A DNA stretch of 64,000 nucleotides, from contig QANT01002029.1 in assembly GCA_003254885.1 (NCBI GenBank), forward strand, positions 33,191-97,190. Reading direction: 5' to 3'. The translations under genes were made by a program, and so were the position numbers. The notes below the pieces were generated by a model, which was not told the DNA's origin, searched no databases, and saw only the letters and a list, made by a program, of their open reading frames with translations. Position 1 is the first letter of the stretch. The number at the start of each line of letters is the position of its first letter. Shown one piece after another: positions 13,238-24,505 of this stretch. The stretch comes from Purshia tridentata (taxonomy: Eukaryota; Streptophyta; Magnoliopsida; Rosales; Rosaceae).

Positions 13238-15465
13238 TGAGGTGGACTGTGGTTGGTTGGCTTCCACAAGTTTTGGACGAGCCACCTTGATGCTTCAATG
13301 TACTGAAGGGCTCATCCTCTGCAGGATAAGATTTGAAATATTTTAGGCACCATGTATACACCTCAATGTACAAAGATTTGCAGGGAAAATATTTGTATCA
13401 GTATTCAACATTTACTGCTCGTATACTCTTGTAGCTATTGAAGTGGAAATATGATAAAAGCCATTAAATTCCTTGAACTTATTCCCTTGTTACCTGACCT
13501 CAACTACTTGAAAATGAGCAAAAATGCATTTCACTATTTCAGTTTGTGTTTCTGTTAAAGCCAACATTGCCCTTGGGACATACTGCTGCAGATGCAAGTA
13601 AACCATAAGTTGGGGTTCATTGAATCTGAATTCATCCCAATTTGTGTGCTAGATTGCTTTGTTAACATGCCAAGTGTTCTCTTATCAAACATGTCTTTCA
13701 TTTTATGTTGCAAACTAACAATCTAGCGTAATGTTATGAATTATTGCACATGTTTTTTTTTTTGGCCTCTGAATTATTACACATGTTAATTGCTATATAT
13801 ATATACCAGAGTCGCCAAACTAGGCCTACCCACTTGAGACATTCATCGTCCTCTTGACTTGGGCACCTTTTTATGATGGCCATATTGGCCAGCTATTGCC
13901 GACGATGTAATTCACCTAAATATGCTGAAACAATGGGGGACCCGAAAAGACTGCATTTCATAATTTCAAGTTGTAGAGAAAGTAAATAGGGGAAGAATAA
14001 GATTCGGGAGGCATAAACACCACACAAATTATGAGAAAATGTAAACTCTGCAAAGCGAGTGAGTGGTTGATCAGATGTCGTATCAATCTTTAAAGTCCCT
14101 CTTTATGGTGATCTACAATGTTTGAGTGAATTCGGGGCCCTATATATATCCGGCCGGTGATTCTTATTGAAGCACTTTTGTCTGCTTGTGCAGTACATCA
14201 CAGCTTCACAAGGACCCTATGGAATAAGACAAACCAAGCCACTAAAACGACTGCCAACTTGAAGCTTCAAGACATAAAAGAAAATTTTGTTAGATCTAAG
14301 TGGATAGATATCATAGATTACTCCATGTGAATCATGTCTTCTCCGTTAGATTTAATAGTTTAAAAACATAATTCATCAGATTATATGATAAAACAAATCT
14401 GTTACTTTGGTCATTGTAGTTTGGATCAGGTTTTACTTTGGTCTTTATAGTTTCAATTATTCTTAATTTAGTCATTCATTAAACTGTCAAATTCGTTGCC
14501 CTTTACATTGTGTACTTTACAAACAATTGTGATTTTAGTCATGTATTGTATATGCTACATATTGTTAATGATTCAATGATATATTTAATGAATTAAGGTA
14601 CAAAAATGCTAATTTGTCCTTGAATTCTAATGGATTATAAACTACGGAATCAAAATCATAACAATTGAAACTATATGAACTAAAATGAAATGTAGCCCAG
14701 CAAAAATATGTGTGAAGAAGAATGAATTTGATTAATGTTGATTCTATTAAACGAGGTCTGTACATCAGACTTTTATACAAGAAGGACAAGAGACAAGATC
14801 CTAAGTTAATGCCTAGACTGCCTAATTCGCGCATTACAATATAAGGAAAGGAGATGATTTGGCTATTATACAACAATTAAGGAGATCTCCAAATATATAT
14901 CCTAGTTGACTTTACTGTCCTCAACAATATGCATACATTAAATTCAATGTATAAAAGCGAACCGCCACAATTGTACCCTGTTTGTTTTGGAGAGGTTGAC
15001 AGTGGTTACAAGCTCACATGCTTCTTAATGCACACTCCAAAATAGAAAATGGGGGTAAAAAGATGATCAATTAAGGTACAAAGAACTAATTAGGACAATA
15101 TTGTTCCAACATTTCAAACACATCTTAACTTCTAGTATTTTGGAAATCACAAAGTTGATGATCCTTTTCTGATTTTCATGAGCCCTTAAGATTTTGTTAT
15201 TTCGTTAACTAAATTGAAAAAAAAAAAAAAACAGAAAAGAACAGAAAAATCACATTGATATGACAGGCGGATAAAACCAAAAACAGTGTTCATTTGACAA
15301 ATTAAAGGTTTATATGGATAAGCACCAATCACTCTCAAGATGTGAAGATCATCACATTCACACATTATTAGTGGAATGAACAGTAGATCTTGATGTGAGT
15401 GAGATAATAAAAGCAAAGAGAAGTTAGAGTGAGGCTTTTAGAAATATGGTTGTTCATTTTTGGCC
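13238..15465. other. Spacer upstream of the bHLH gene, with one MITE-like element
   Basis: The first 250 bases are 3' untranslated region of the preceding gene. The rest is AT-rich and includes the imperfect inverted-repeat element listed at 14425-14695 and poly-A/T runs (for example 15216-15232 and 13751-13764). No open frame with family resemblance is seen. Confidence 0.55.
14425..14695. repeat. MITE-like element with imperfect terminal inverted repeats
   Basis: The left end reads TTTTACTTTGGTCTTTATAG and the right end, on the opposite strand, reads CATTTCATTTTAGTTCATAT; both continue into AGTTTCAATT. The arms are about 40 bases at roughly two-thirds identity. The theme 'tttggtc-tt-atagttt' is common in plant miniature inverted-repeat elements. 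No clear target duplication was found, so the ends are approximate. Confidence 0.4.
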
Positions 15466-16350
15466 ATGGAGAATTGTTATTATGCTGCTGAACAGGCTCA
15501 AGGCCCAAACAGGGCTGCAGCTGCAGCAGTAAGCAATATTGAGTCTTCCAGCTTTCTAGTTCCATGGCCAGTTCAGTTCTCTGGGTTTCCTTCTTGGTCT
15601 ACAACTGGTCAAGGAGTTGCAGAAGATCATAGACCTGCTTCAACTTCCAAGAGCCATAGCCAAGCGGAGAAGCGACGCAGGGACAGAATCAATGCACAGC
15701 TTGCAACTCTTAGGAGCCTAATTCCCAAGTCTGACAAGGTAATTATATATGTTTGCCCACAATTTGTGCTCGAATAAAGTTCAAGGGTAATGTTCTCTTA
15801 ATTATTGAGATTTAAGTCAGCTGGCAACATATTATATGTCAAACTGTGGGTCGTGGACCCTTTGTTTGTGCAGATGGACAAGGCAGCTTTACTGGGGAGT
15901 GTGATCGACCATGTAAAGGATCTTAAGCGAAAAGCAATGGAAGTCAGCAAAGACTTCACGGTTCCAACTGAAGTTGATGACATAACCATCGACTGTGATC
16001 CTGCTGATCAGGGTTTAAACACCACCAGCAACAACAAAAGCACTGACAGTATCATCATAAGGGCATCCCTTTGCTGTGATGACAGGCCGGAGCTGTTCTC
16101 GGAGCTCATTCAAGTCCTCAAAGGCCTAAAACTGACTGCAGTGAGAGCAGACATAGCCAGTGTGGGTGGCAGAATCAAAAGCGTTTTGGTCCTGTGTTCT
16201 AAGGATGGTGAAGAGGATGTTTGCATAAGCAGCCTCAAGCAGTCCCTCAAGTTGGTTTTAAGTAAAATTGCTGCATCATCTGTGCCACCAAACTATCGAA
16301 TTAGAAGCAAGAGGCAGAGGTTTTTCTTGCCATTTCATTACCCAGATTAG
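15466..16350 (+). CDS. BHLH51: bHLH transcription factor, bHLH51/bHLH30-like
   Basis: Nuclear DNA-binding regulator of 249 residues in two exons, 15466-15738 and 15874-16350, with the intron inside the helix-loop-helix as is typical of this clade. The basic region HSQAEKRRRDRIN (about residues 64-76) carries the H64-E68-R72 pattern expected for E-box/G-box recognition. The loop ends at SLIPKSDK, and the second helix is MDKAALLGSVIDHVKDLKRK. Residues about 145-235 form an ACT-like dimerisation domain (SIIIRASLCCDDRPELFSEL). The start is the ATG at 15466; frames to its left lack an ATG. Neighbourhood (next to ALG11) favours the bHLH51 orthologue over bHLH30, 106 or 107. Confidence 0.9.
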
Positions 16351-18047
16351 ATTTTGTCAAGATTTTTTGTCTCTGTGAGCAATTAAGTTCTTTGCTTTTG
16401 TTATGCTGTTCCCTTGGGAGACATGCTTCAATCATGCATTGTATGGACCTGTGGAGAATAATATCTTTGTGGCATGCATACGGCATAAGGCATATAAGGC
16501 ACTAGGCAGGTGAGTTATATATCATGTGGTTTCCTACTACCACATGAAAAAAGTGGGGTTCAGTTTATGACCACTTACTGCTTCAACTATACCTTTCCTC
16601 CTCAACTTCATTAGTAATATGAACAATACATTGATTTGCTTATTTCTGCTACAAGGTAATTGCATTTGTTGACTATATCAAGCATCTTGTGATTGCAAGC
16701 ATAATAAGGAAATTGATCATCAGAATCCAGAAAAATGAGGGCCATCTTGGGGTTGATCCCTTTTGTCTTTAAATTTGTCAAGCAATATGTATAGATGGGT
16801 CATAATAATGAGGGAGTGAGGGACAAACAAAAACGGAAAGAAGGGAAAAGTATAAATAGGATCAAAATCAAAAGATTCAAAACTGGTCATGATGAGTAAG
16901 TTGCAGTGATTGGGTCCTCAACTTTTGAATGTATAGAAACAGTTTGGTATTTGATAAGACATTGTTGGAAAATCTATCCAAAGAGACCACCTTACGGCAA
17001 GGGAGCTCAGACCCTGCACCTTTTGGAACAAAATTCCAATATATAAAAACAAGCAAATTTTAAGGTAATTTTTCATATTATCCATTTGGTGAAATTGGGT
17101 AGTCAGTAATTTTCATATTTCAAAACTGTTTCATAACCATATTTGAGGTTAAAGATTATATAATGGGTACTCCATTAAATTAGCTCTCTCTCAGTCAATT
17201 ACTATATTCTATATCCTTTTAACTACTAATCAATTAAAAAAAAAAAACTTTTTAAAATCTTTTCTTTGTATCACAAACTTTGAATTTGATGTACAGAGAG
17301 AAGTAGTTGAATTTTATGTCTAGTTGTAAAATTAACATGTTTACCAACTTTTTCCATTGCAACTTCAAAGGCCTAAAAATTATGTAATGAACATATTAAA
17401 AAGATGAGCAAATAAAATATTATTTACTTCCCTACTGTTTAACTGCAGCACACCACACCGTTACGGTGACACTATCACACACACCCAATTCCCACCGTAA
17501 TCTCCGTTGGGCAGTTGCTTGACACTACAACAGTTTCCCGTTCCCTTCCACTAAGAAACGGACAGCCGTTACAGCTCTCTCTTTGTATTCAAACATTTCC
17601 CTTTTTTCTGTTTAGTTCTTACGTGTGCTTATTCAGCCATCCCCGCCGTCCATACTAATCAAATTCATCAATCTGACGGCTGAGATTGACGGAGATAACA
17701 GGGTTGATTATTATTAATTAACAGGAAGTTATAACCTCCTAAACCCACTTCTTAAACCCCTCTCTCTCCCACACACAGACTGAGTACTCCACTTCTTCTT
17801 CTACAAGAAGTTGCCAAAACAAATATATACAGAAACAGAAATTAGAAAACGCGTTTGAAGTTAATTTCTGTTATGTGAGTAATTAGAGCGGTTTTACGGT
17901 TCATGCATGCCAACAACCCCTTCCCATACCAAACGGTTAAAAACTCAACAACCCAACTCTCCTCCTTCAATTCCCTTCCTCTCTCGTCACACAGTCACAA
18001 TTCAAAATCAACACTGCAATTGCTCTCTCTCTCTCTAGAATTCTCTG
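16351..18047. other. Spacer and promoter/leader of the MYB gene
   Basis: AT-rich spacer. The last 300 bases before 18048 are pyrimidine-rich, with CT runs at 17758-17770 and 18021-18036, consistent with a 5' leader. No coding potential or repeat family is recognised. Confidence 0.5.
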
Positions 18048-18836
18048 ATGATGGGTGTGATGAACGGCAGTGATCGAGTAAAGGGGTCGTGGAGCCCGCA
18101 AGAGGACGCTACGCTGATCAAGCTGGTGGGCCAACATGGCGCACGCAACTGGTCCCTGATAAGCGCCGGCATTCCTGGCCGGTCTGGCAAGTCCTGCCGG
18201 CTCCGGTGGTGCAACCAGCTCAGTCCAACCGTCCAGCACAAGCCCTTCACGCCAGCCGAGGACGCCGTAATCGTCCGGGCCCACGCGCTCCATGGCAACA
18301 AGTGGGCCACCATCGCCCGCCTACTCCCCGGTCGAACCGACAATGCCATCAAAAACCACTGGAACTCCACACTCCGCCGCCGCCGACTCGCCGACTCGTT
18401 TCCCTCCCCGTCGTCCGAGTCTAACTCGGCGGCGGGGCTGAAGCGTCCCGGACTCTCGGCCACTTCGGACGAGTCGGACGTTGCAAAGCGGCAGTGCTTG
18501 CGTGCGGCGTCATCGGAGCACGATAGCTTCAAAGCGGATGTTGCGGGAGCTACGGAGGAGGATGGACTCGTCGAGACATCGCTGACTCTGTCGCCGCCTG
18601 GGGAAAAGGCGGAAAACGACGTCGCGTTGAAGAGCGAAGAGGACGATCAGGAAGCGGTGGATGATGATGAGGACGAGGAAGATAAATATACAGTGGAGAT
18701 GGAGGACACGTGTTTGCTGACGATCATGCAGCGTCTGATAGCCCAGGAGGTCAAGAGTTACATTGATAGTTTACGGGCCGATGATGGGCTAACAACATTT
18801 GGGCTTCAATCACCAGCGTTCCGAAACGATCCATAA
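18048..18836 (+). CDS. R2R3-MYB transcription factor, MYB25/MYB109 type
   Basis: Single-exon gene of 262 residues. R2 lies at residues 12-62 with tryptophans W15, W35 and W54. R3 lies at about 64-113 with F67, W86 and W105. The R2 recognition helix reads [15 protein letters not shown] and the R3 helix [16 protein letters not shown], which places it with subgroup 22 (MYB44/70/73/77) and its sister group MYB25/MYB109. Downstream are a SLTLSPP stretch resembling the subgroup's Leu-rich repressor-like motif, a strongly acidic segment, and a C-terminal amphipathic motif ([20 protein letters not shown]) like the family's MQEMI-x-EVRSY element. The coding region is GC-rich compared with its flanks. 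Two ATGs lie in tandem at 18048 and 18051; either could initiate. It likely acts in stress, ABA or seed programmes like its relatives; that is inference. Confidence 0.92.
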   Translation: MMGVMNGSDRVKGSWSPQEDATLIKLVGQHGARNWSLISAGIPGRSGKSCRLRWCNQLSPTVQHKPFTPAEDAVIVRAHALHGNKWATIARLLPGRTDNAIKNHWNSTLRRRRLADSFPSPSSESNSAAGLKRPGLSATSDESDVAKRQCLRAASSEHDSFKADVAGATEEDGLVETSLTLSPPGEKAENDVALKSEEDDQEAVDDDEDEEDKYTVEMEDTCLLTIMQRLIAQEVKSYIDSLRADDGLTTFGLQSPAFRNDP

Positions 18837-20445
18837 AGATAAATGTGAAAATACTTTTCAGTTCTCTACTTCTCTTTGAGTTTGTTTTAATTTTCTTCTT
18901 GGTCTCTGTTGGTTATAAATTTTCAGTTTCAAAATCGTGAACCTGGAATTTCCCATATGCAGCAGCACGGATGTTAAGCATGAATCAGAGTACGTGCATT
19001 TCTTCAGTTTAGGAATTTGCTCAAGTTTTAAGCATCATTTTTCAAATTTTAATTTAACCAATGAAATTTAATGTGTTTGTTACAAACCAACCAATCCAGT
19101 GATAAGTTTTCGGGTACCTAAATTCGTTAGTAATACCAATTTAGTTAGTAATACTAGGTCTCACTAAAAAATGACTTCATAATACTAAAGAAACTTCAGT
19201 TCACCCAAATTAGCTTGACCAGTACGAGAGTGAATTTAACCCATATAGACTCCACTTTCTTCCATTTTCATTCTTGATTTATACATTGCAATTCTTGACA
19301 TCAACAAACCTCAAACTACGCCACTTACTTTAACTGGAGGAATTTATATGCTACACTAAATTGCTTCCCTCTCTTATGCATAGTTAGAGAATAAGAGACA
19401 AACCCTGTTTGAGCTTCCTAATTTAAGACTATATTGAGCAAGCAGAGAGAGTTCCCATTTCTTTGGGAAAGCGAAAACCAACTTCTACGACATATTAGTA
19501 TCAGTATCAGTCGCGAGAAAAGGTAAGAAAACAGTTGTTTCGAGGACAATACAATTAGAAAATGAAAACAATTAAGAATGGGATTGATATATTTTTCAAA
19601 AACTGTATTCGGTATTACTTCTTAGATTAATTGGTAAGCATTGATGAGGACCGAAGCATTGCTTAAAAATTAATTGCCAATATAACCCAAGCTGCTTTGC
19701 CATTAAAAGTGCATCTAAAACCATGGCGGAATTGAGAATTCGTCGCACTAAACAAATACACGAGTTGGGAAGAGAAGCTACAGATAAATGAAAGAGCGTA
19801 GCAAGCAATATACAGAATGCATTCTGCTAGTAACAAGCAAAAAATTCGTGTTAGTAAAATGCTATTACTAAACCAAAAACTACTTCCCCAAAATTTTCAT
19901 AATCACAGTTTCAACCATGTTCGAGGCATCACCATACCCCAATCACAACCTCACAATACCAAAGGATGAGTTTAAAATCTCAAAATCCCAATCAAAAAAA
20001 CCCACTCGGTTCAGAAAACAGAGAAGCAAGTCCAACCCAAGAATGTCATTTGGATTCTCAATCCCCGAACCGAGCACATCTGAAGTTCCTATTGGAACTA
20101 GGCAAATCATAGAACCCAAATGTTGGTTCCATTCGCTGACTCAATATTCTAACTAAGTCGATAAAAATAATCAAAACAGGCAAAGAACAAGCACCACAGT
20201 AAAAGATCCAACATAATCAACAAAATATATAATTGCGATATAAAGTCTGAGAGAGCAAATCAGTTATCTTAAATCTCATAATAAGGTTCAAAAGCTGACT
20301 GAATTAAACAAAATGTATCCAAACTCATAATCCAAAAGGTACAAAACGACTAAAGCTGCCTAATCGATACTGATTACTTGATTAGAAAACAAAACAGGGA
20401 AATCGGAGGTGAAACGACATCGATTGATGATGATGGCGATGGCGA
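18837..20445. other. Spacer between MYB and RPL41
   Basis: The first few hundred bases are MYB 3' untranslated region, and the part nearest 20445 is RPL41 3' untranslated region. The open frame at 19917-20156 has no recognisable homology. No repeat with defined ends was found. Confidence 0.5.
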
Positions 20446-20624
20446 CTACTTGGATCTCTGTCTCATCTTTCGGCGCTTCCTCTTCAACCTCCTCATGCGC
20501 TTCTTCTTCCACTGCCACAACAAGAAAAAAAAACAGAAAAAAACAAATCAACAAAAGCGGACGTATAACAAGGACTATGAGAAAGAGTGTATTAGAGTGA
20601 CAGAGATTTTACCTTGGCTCTCAT
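20446..20624 (-). CDS. RPL41: 60S ribosomal protein L41 (eL41), 25 residues
   Basis: The smallest ribosomal protein, at the interface between the two ribosomal subunits. Two exons on the minus strand: 20624-20613 (ATG plus three codons, MRAK) and 20511-20446 (WKKKRMRRLKRKRRKMRQRS then K and stop). They join in phase 0 across a 101-base GT-AG intron. The 25-residue product, almost all Arg and Lys, matches the near-invariant eukaryotic L41. The second exon is also open in another frame, so a conventional gene finder would miss or mis-frame it. The promoter carries TATA, telo-box and site II motifs typical of ribosomal protein genes. Confidence 0.95.
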
Positions 20625-20736
20625 GGTGAAGCTGAAACGAAGTTTGATTTGAAACCCTAGTCGTGCAAAGAAGGCTGCGGAGAATGGGAGGAGTTAACGT
20701 TTGCTTGGGAGGGTTTGGGAATTGGAGCTTTGCAAC

Positions 20737-20744
20737 TATTTATA
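20737..20744 (-). promoter_or_regulatory. TATA box of RPL41
   Basis: Reads TATAAATA on the minus strand, 113 bases upstream of the RPL41 start codon. Confidence 0.6.
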
Positions 20745-20754
20745 TTGGATGAAG

Positions 20755-20867
20755 AAACCCTAATGTAGAGTCGGCTTTGTATTTTTGTTGGGCCGGTCTT
20801 TACTATCCACAAATATTTGCCCCAATATTCATAAAATTAAGTAGGGCCCAATACTTTTGTTTGGGCT
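20755..20867 (-). promoter_or_regulatory. RPL41 promoter: telo-box and three site II motifs
   Basis: A telo-box (AAACCCTAA) lies at 20755-20763, with a second AAACCCTA in the leader at 20652-20659. Site II cores (TGGGCC/T in either orientation) lie at 20789-20794, 20845-20850 and 20862-20867. This pairing is the known signature of growth- and TCP-regulated ribosomal protein promoters in plants. Confidence 0.7.
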
Positions 20868-21524
20868 GATAGACAAGAATTGGTTAGGCTATGCTAAAGC
20901 CTAATGTGGTATAATAGTACTTGACCACAATTGTTTCCTAATGACCACAATTTCAAAATTTACCATGAACTTTATGACTTAGAAGGGCATGAATTGGCAA
21001 AACTCTTGCTACCTTTGGCACAATCGGCAATTGTACTCGACACATTCCTTAAAATGTCTAACTTTCATTTTACTTTTATAAATTCAATTTATTCACAAAG
21101 ATTGAGACAAATTAAAATTAAATAAATTGGTCTTCCCTTCACATGGTAAGAGATGTCAAGAGTTTGAACAGCATCTTTCTGTAAATGGTACAAATAGAAC
21201 TGAAAGCAATAGTATAGTCCACAGTATTGGCAATTTAAAAAAAATAATAATAAAGGACTTATTCCTGGACATTCGTCAAACAAGCAATGACATTCAAAGG
21301 TCGTGATAAATTAAGCCTAAAATCGAACGAAGCATTATTGGAAGGAAAAACAAAAACGCAGAGACGAAAATATTACTACTTTACAATAATTTACAAAAAG
21401 GGATAATAATTAATTAAATAAAAAAAGTACAAAAATAATTGTACATTAAAAAAATAATAATAATAAGAAACCAGAATCATCAGCAAGCTGAGTGAGTGAC
21501 AGAGATGAATGAGTCGTCGTTCTG
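20868..21524. other. Spacer between RPL41 promoter and ATL66 3' end
   Basis: AT-rich; the right half is probably ATL66 3' untranslated region on the minus strand. No gene or repeat is recognised. Confidence 0.5.
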
Positions 21525-22001
21525 TCAATGTACGACAGTTGGTTGAACTTGAGATTGAGTTTGGAGCGAAGCTCGACAGAGTGGGCAACTGGAGTGAGCA
21601 CTCAGCCACGCATCCACGCACTCAGAGTGGTAGCAATGGCGGCAAATCGGCAGAACCTTCACCTTCTCGCCGTCTTTAAACACGCCCAGGCATATGCAGC
21701 ACTCACCGCCGCCGCCAGCCTCCAAATCCGACCCCAGATCAGTACCCGCCGACTGGTGCAAGACAATCGGCAGGCCCCGAATGAGCGCTGGGTGAAGGCC
21801 CTGAGGAGGAGGAGGCGGAGCGTGGGGCGCGTGTTGGTAGCGGCAGACCCAACGGGCGTAGAGCAGCACGACGACGACGAGGAGGATGACGATGAAGACA
21901 ACGACGACGAAGAAGAGGGTGCGGCCGCGGACTTGGAACTCGGCGTCGTCGAGGACGGTGTAGTGGCCGTGGAATGGCTGAGAGTAGTCTTGGGAGGCCA
22001 T
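21525..22001 (-). CDS. ATL66: RING-H2 E3 ubiquitin ligase, ATL66-like
   Basis: Single-exon membrane-anchored ubiquitin ligase of 158 residues. A short N-terminus ([19 protein letters not shown]) is followed by a hydrophobic membrane segment at about 29-49. A proline run comes next, then the ATL family GLP motif (76-78). The RING-H2 finger spans 101-142: C101, C104, C120, H122, H125, C128, C139 and C142. The conserved Pro and Trp that contact E2 enzymes are present ([16 protein letters not shown]). The length and the HYTVLDD N-terminus fit the ATL66 branch, and the neighbours RPL41 and clathrin agree. The substrate is unknown. Confidence 0.9.
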   Translation of the reverse strand: MASQDYSQPFHGHYTVLDDAEFQVRGRTLFFVVVVFIVILLVVVVLLYARWVCRYQHAPHAPPPPPQGLHPALIRGLPIVLHQSAGTDLGSDLEAGGGGECCICLGVFKDGEKVKVLPICRHCYHSECVDAWLSAHSSCPLCRASLQTQSQVQPTVVH

Positions 22002-23826
22002 TAACTGCGATTTGAGGAGAGATCGAGATCGAGAATGAAGATCGATCGATTTAATATATTAATAAATATTATGAAAATTGAAAAGGGTTTTTGGTAGTGG
22101 TGGTGGTGATTTTGGGAAGGGGGGGCTTGGAGTTATATATAGGTGGTGGTGGTGACGGCATTGTTACTTTGCTTAACGAGAGCTGGGTAGTTGCTATAGT
22201 GCCTTGCACAGTTCTTGGATGATCTTTTTTCTCTCTTTTTCTAATTTTTAATGTTTTAGATATTATTTGGCCAAAAAAAATGTTTTAGATATTATTGTAA
22301 GAAAAAGGTATTTGGGCTTCGACCATTGGAGGGTCCACGTTTGACTATGAATATTGCTATCTTTGTCATTTTATCCTAAAATATATATAAATATATTTTT
22401 GTTTTTGGGCCACCTTTTTTTCATTTTCACCCTCATGGATATGATTTGTAGCACTAGCCACGACAAGTTCAAAAGTAAATTTTATTAATTTTGGTCTTGT
22501 AATGTTCCAACAGTTGTTTGTCTGAGAACTGTTGTAATTGCTTTATTGCTTACTGACCAAAAAATATTGTAATTTTTTTTTCTAAGAGATAAGATTTAGA
22601 TGGTTGATGATTTCTACTCAAGTTACCATTTAATTGGAGAGCTTTGGATGTTTCTTGTCTTCTATTCTCTTTTGTTTTTAATACGAAAATTGCGTACGCG
22701 TGTTACAAATGTTTGGTTGTTGTTTACGTTTTTGTATTTTTTTATCCATCAATATCATAACAGAGATATACGATAAAGGAAATTATCTATTCTGTCCAAA
22801 AATATCAGCTGGATTTTTACTTTCTTTTACTTTTACAAGGAACACATTATTCTAGAACATTTTACAAATTTGCAACTGATCATATTCTCAATGAATTAAT
22901 TACACATGCATTAACCTTTTTCATTAAGTAACCACTTAAACGTTGTCCCTTGATCTTACGGCAATAGTTATTAAAGTTTTTTACGTCATCAGCCACAAGA
23001 TATCAGTTATTACTATAATTAAGTAATCACGAACTTTGGAGGGTCCTGATGATAAATAAATATTAATTGATGGACCCAAAATCTACGTTGGGAAGGTACG
23101 GTATCTGTTAATAACCTTAATTACTTGAGGGAAAAGAATAAGAGTAGATAATCTATTTCAATATTGTTACCTAATTTCGTATTATCTTGCATAATTCTTC
23201 TTTTTGGTGCTTAATTACACATACATATAATTATCCTCAAATTTTAGTGTTTGTTTGGGTATCTGTAACATTGATTCCTCAACTTGTTTGGATATATATG
23301 TTCTTTTACCACTTCATCTATATGTGTTGTGCCTCGCAAGATGTCACTAAAACTAGCTATGTGTTGTGCACTCTACGTTAATGATCATCTAATTGATTAT
23401 ATAATAAATTAGTTAGTGGTAGGAACTGTTGAGATTAAGTACTATTAATTAATTAGTTAATTTAATTACTATATATATGGAGATGAATTAATTCAGCCAT
23501 CCAGTTAACGAAGGGACAGCTTAATCTTCCAAAAGACGTTTTCCTTTCACACTGTGTATATATATTCCACTGCGCAATATATATATACACACATGCATGC
23601 TTCATTATAATCCGATCGACTCTTTCTTTTGCTTCTCAATGGTTTCAATATCTCCAATTGGAGCCAATAGTATTATGGGTTGGATTAGTTGCCTACAAGG
23701 AATAATATATTGTACAAAATCTTAATCACTAATTAATTAATATATTGAAGTAGTAATGGATTACAAGCCCACTTATATATTGTTTTACATGCATAGAGTA
23801 TTAGAGTGTGAGATTTGGACTTATCC

Positions 23827-23829
<3 letters not shown>

Positions 23830-23857
<28 letters not shown>
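23830..23857. repeat. (TA)n microsatellite
   Basis: Perfect TA dinucleotide run. It is followed directly by ATAGCCTCCCCTG, which resembles the terminal sequence of the fold-back element 270 bases to the right and may be a remnant end. Confidence 0.8.
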
Positions 23858-24122
23858 ATAGCCTCCCCTGTCCAAAAGTAACATGTATGTCGTATATGGA
23901 ACTTGTTATCTATAAAAATTAAGGAAATCTCATAACATGTCTCCTAATTAAGAGGCCTTATGAGTACGTTTTGAGAGTATTAAGTTATTAACGTGCAACC
24001 TCTCCTTGCACTAACAAATTTCGAGTATAATCAGATTGGAGCTAGCCCTCAAATACTAAAACGACGATCAGACTTAGCTACTAGCTATCAATATTCACAC
24101 ATATATATATATATATATATAT

Positions 24123-24482
24123 AGGGAGGCTACACTGTGGGAATCTCACACGAGTTGTTTTATATCGATCCGAACCGTTCAATTTTTACATCTCCATTAA
24201 TAGATCATCTTTGCAAAAAATTAGCCAAATCGGAAATCATTTGCCTATTTAACTTTGACCAAACAAGTAGATGGTTTCATAAAAAATATTTGGTTCGTCC
24301 ATGTGTTTGCTCAAAGTTAAAGGCAAATGGTTTCCGATTTGGCTAATTTTTTGCAAGCATGATCTATTAATGAAGATGTAAAAAATAAACGGTTCAGATC
24401 AATACAAAACAACTCGTGTAGGCCCCCACAAGGGGATCCCACAAACTAAAAATTTGTGAGATTTCTATAGTGTAGCCTCCCT
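24123..24482. mobile_element. 360-bp fold-back MITE with long inverted arms
   Basis: Both ends read AGGGAGGCTACACT inward, a perfect 14-base terminal inverted repeat. Inside, the left arm (about 24149-24250) pairs with the right arm (about 24308-24420) at roughly 90 percent, leaving a loop of about 45 bases. Shared blocks include GCAAAAAATTAGCCAAATCG and CATTAATAGATCAT. (TA)n tracts flank both ends, so a TA target duplication is plausible but cannot be proved. No coding capacity, so non-autonomous. A transcript would form a near-perfect hairpin and could feed small RNA pathways. Confidence 0.85.
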
Positions 24483-24505
24483 GTATATATATATATATAT
24501 ATATA
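24483..24505. repeat. (TA)n microsatellite flanking the fold-back element
   Basis: The right flank is a TA run. The left flank (24100-24122) is also a TA run, which suggests insertion into a pre-existing (TA)n tract. Confidence 0.75.

Noticed and set aside
19917-20156. 79-residue open frame near RPL41
   Set aside because: No recognisable homology, and it overlaps the expected RPL41 3' flank.
21528-22004. 158-residue open frame on the plus strand opposite ATL66
   Set aside because: Mirror frame of a GC-rich coding region; the minus frame has the RING-H2 finger.
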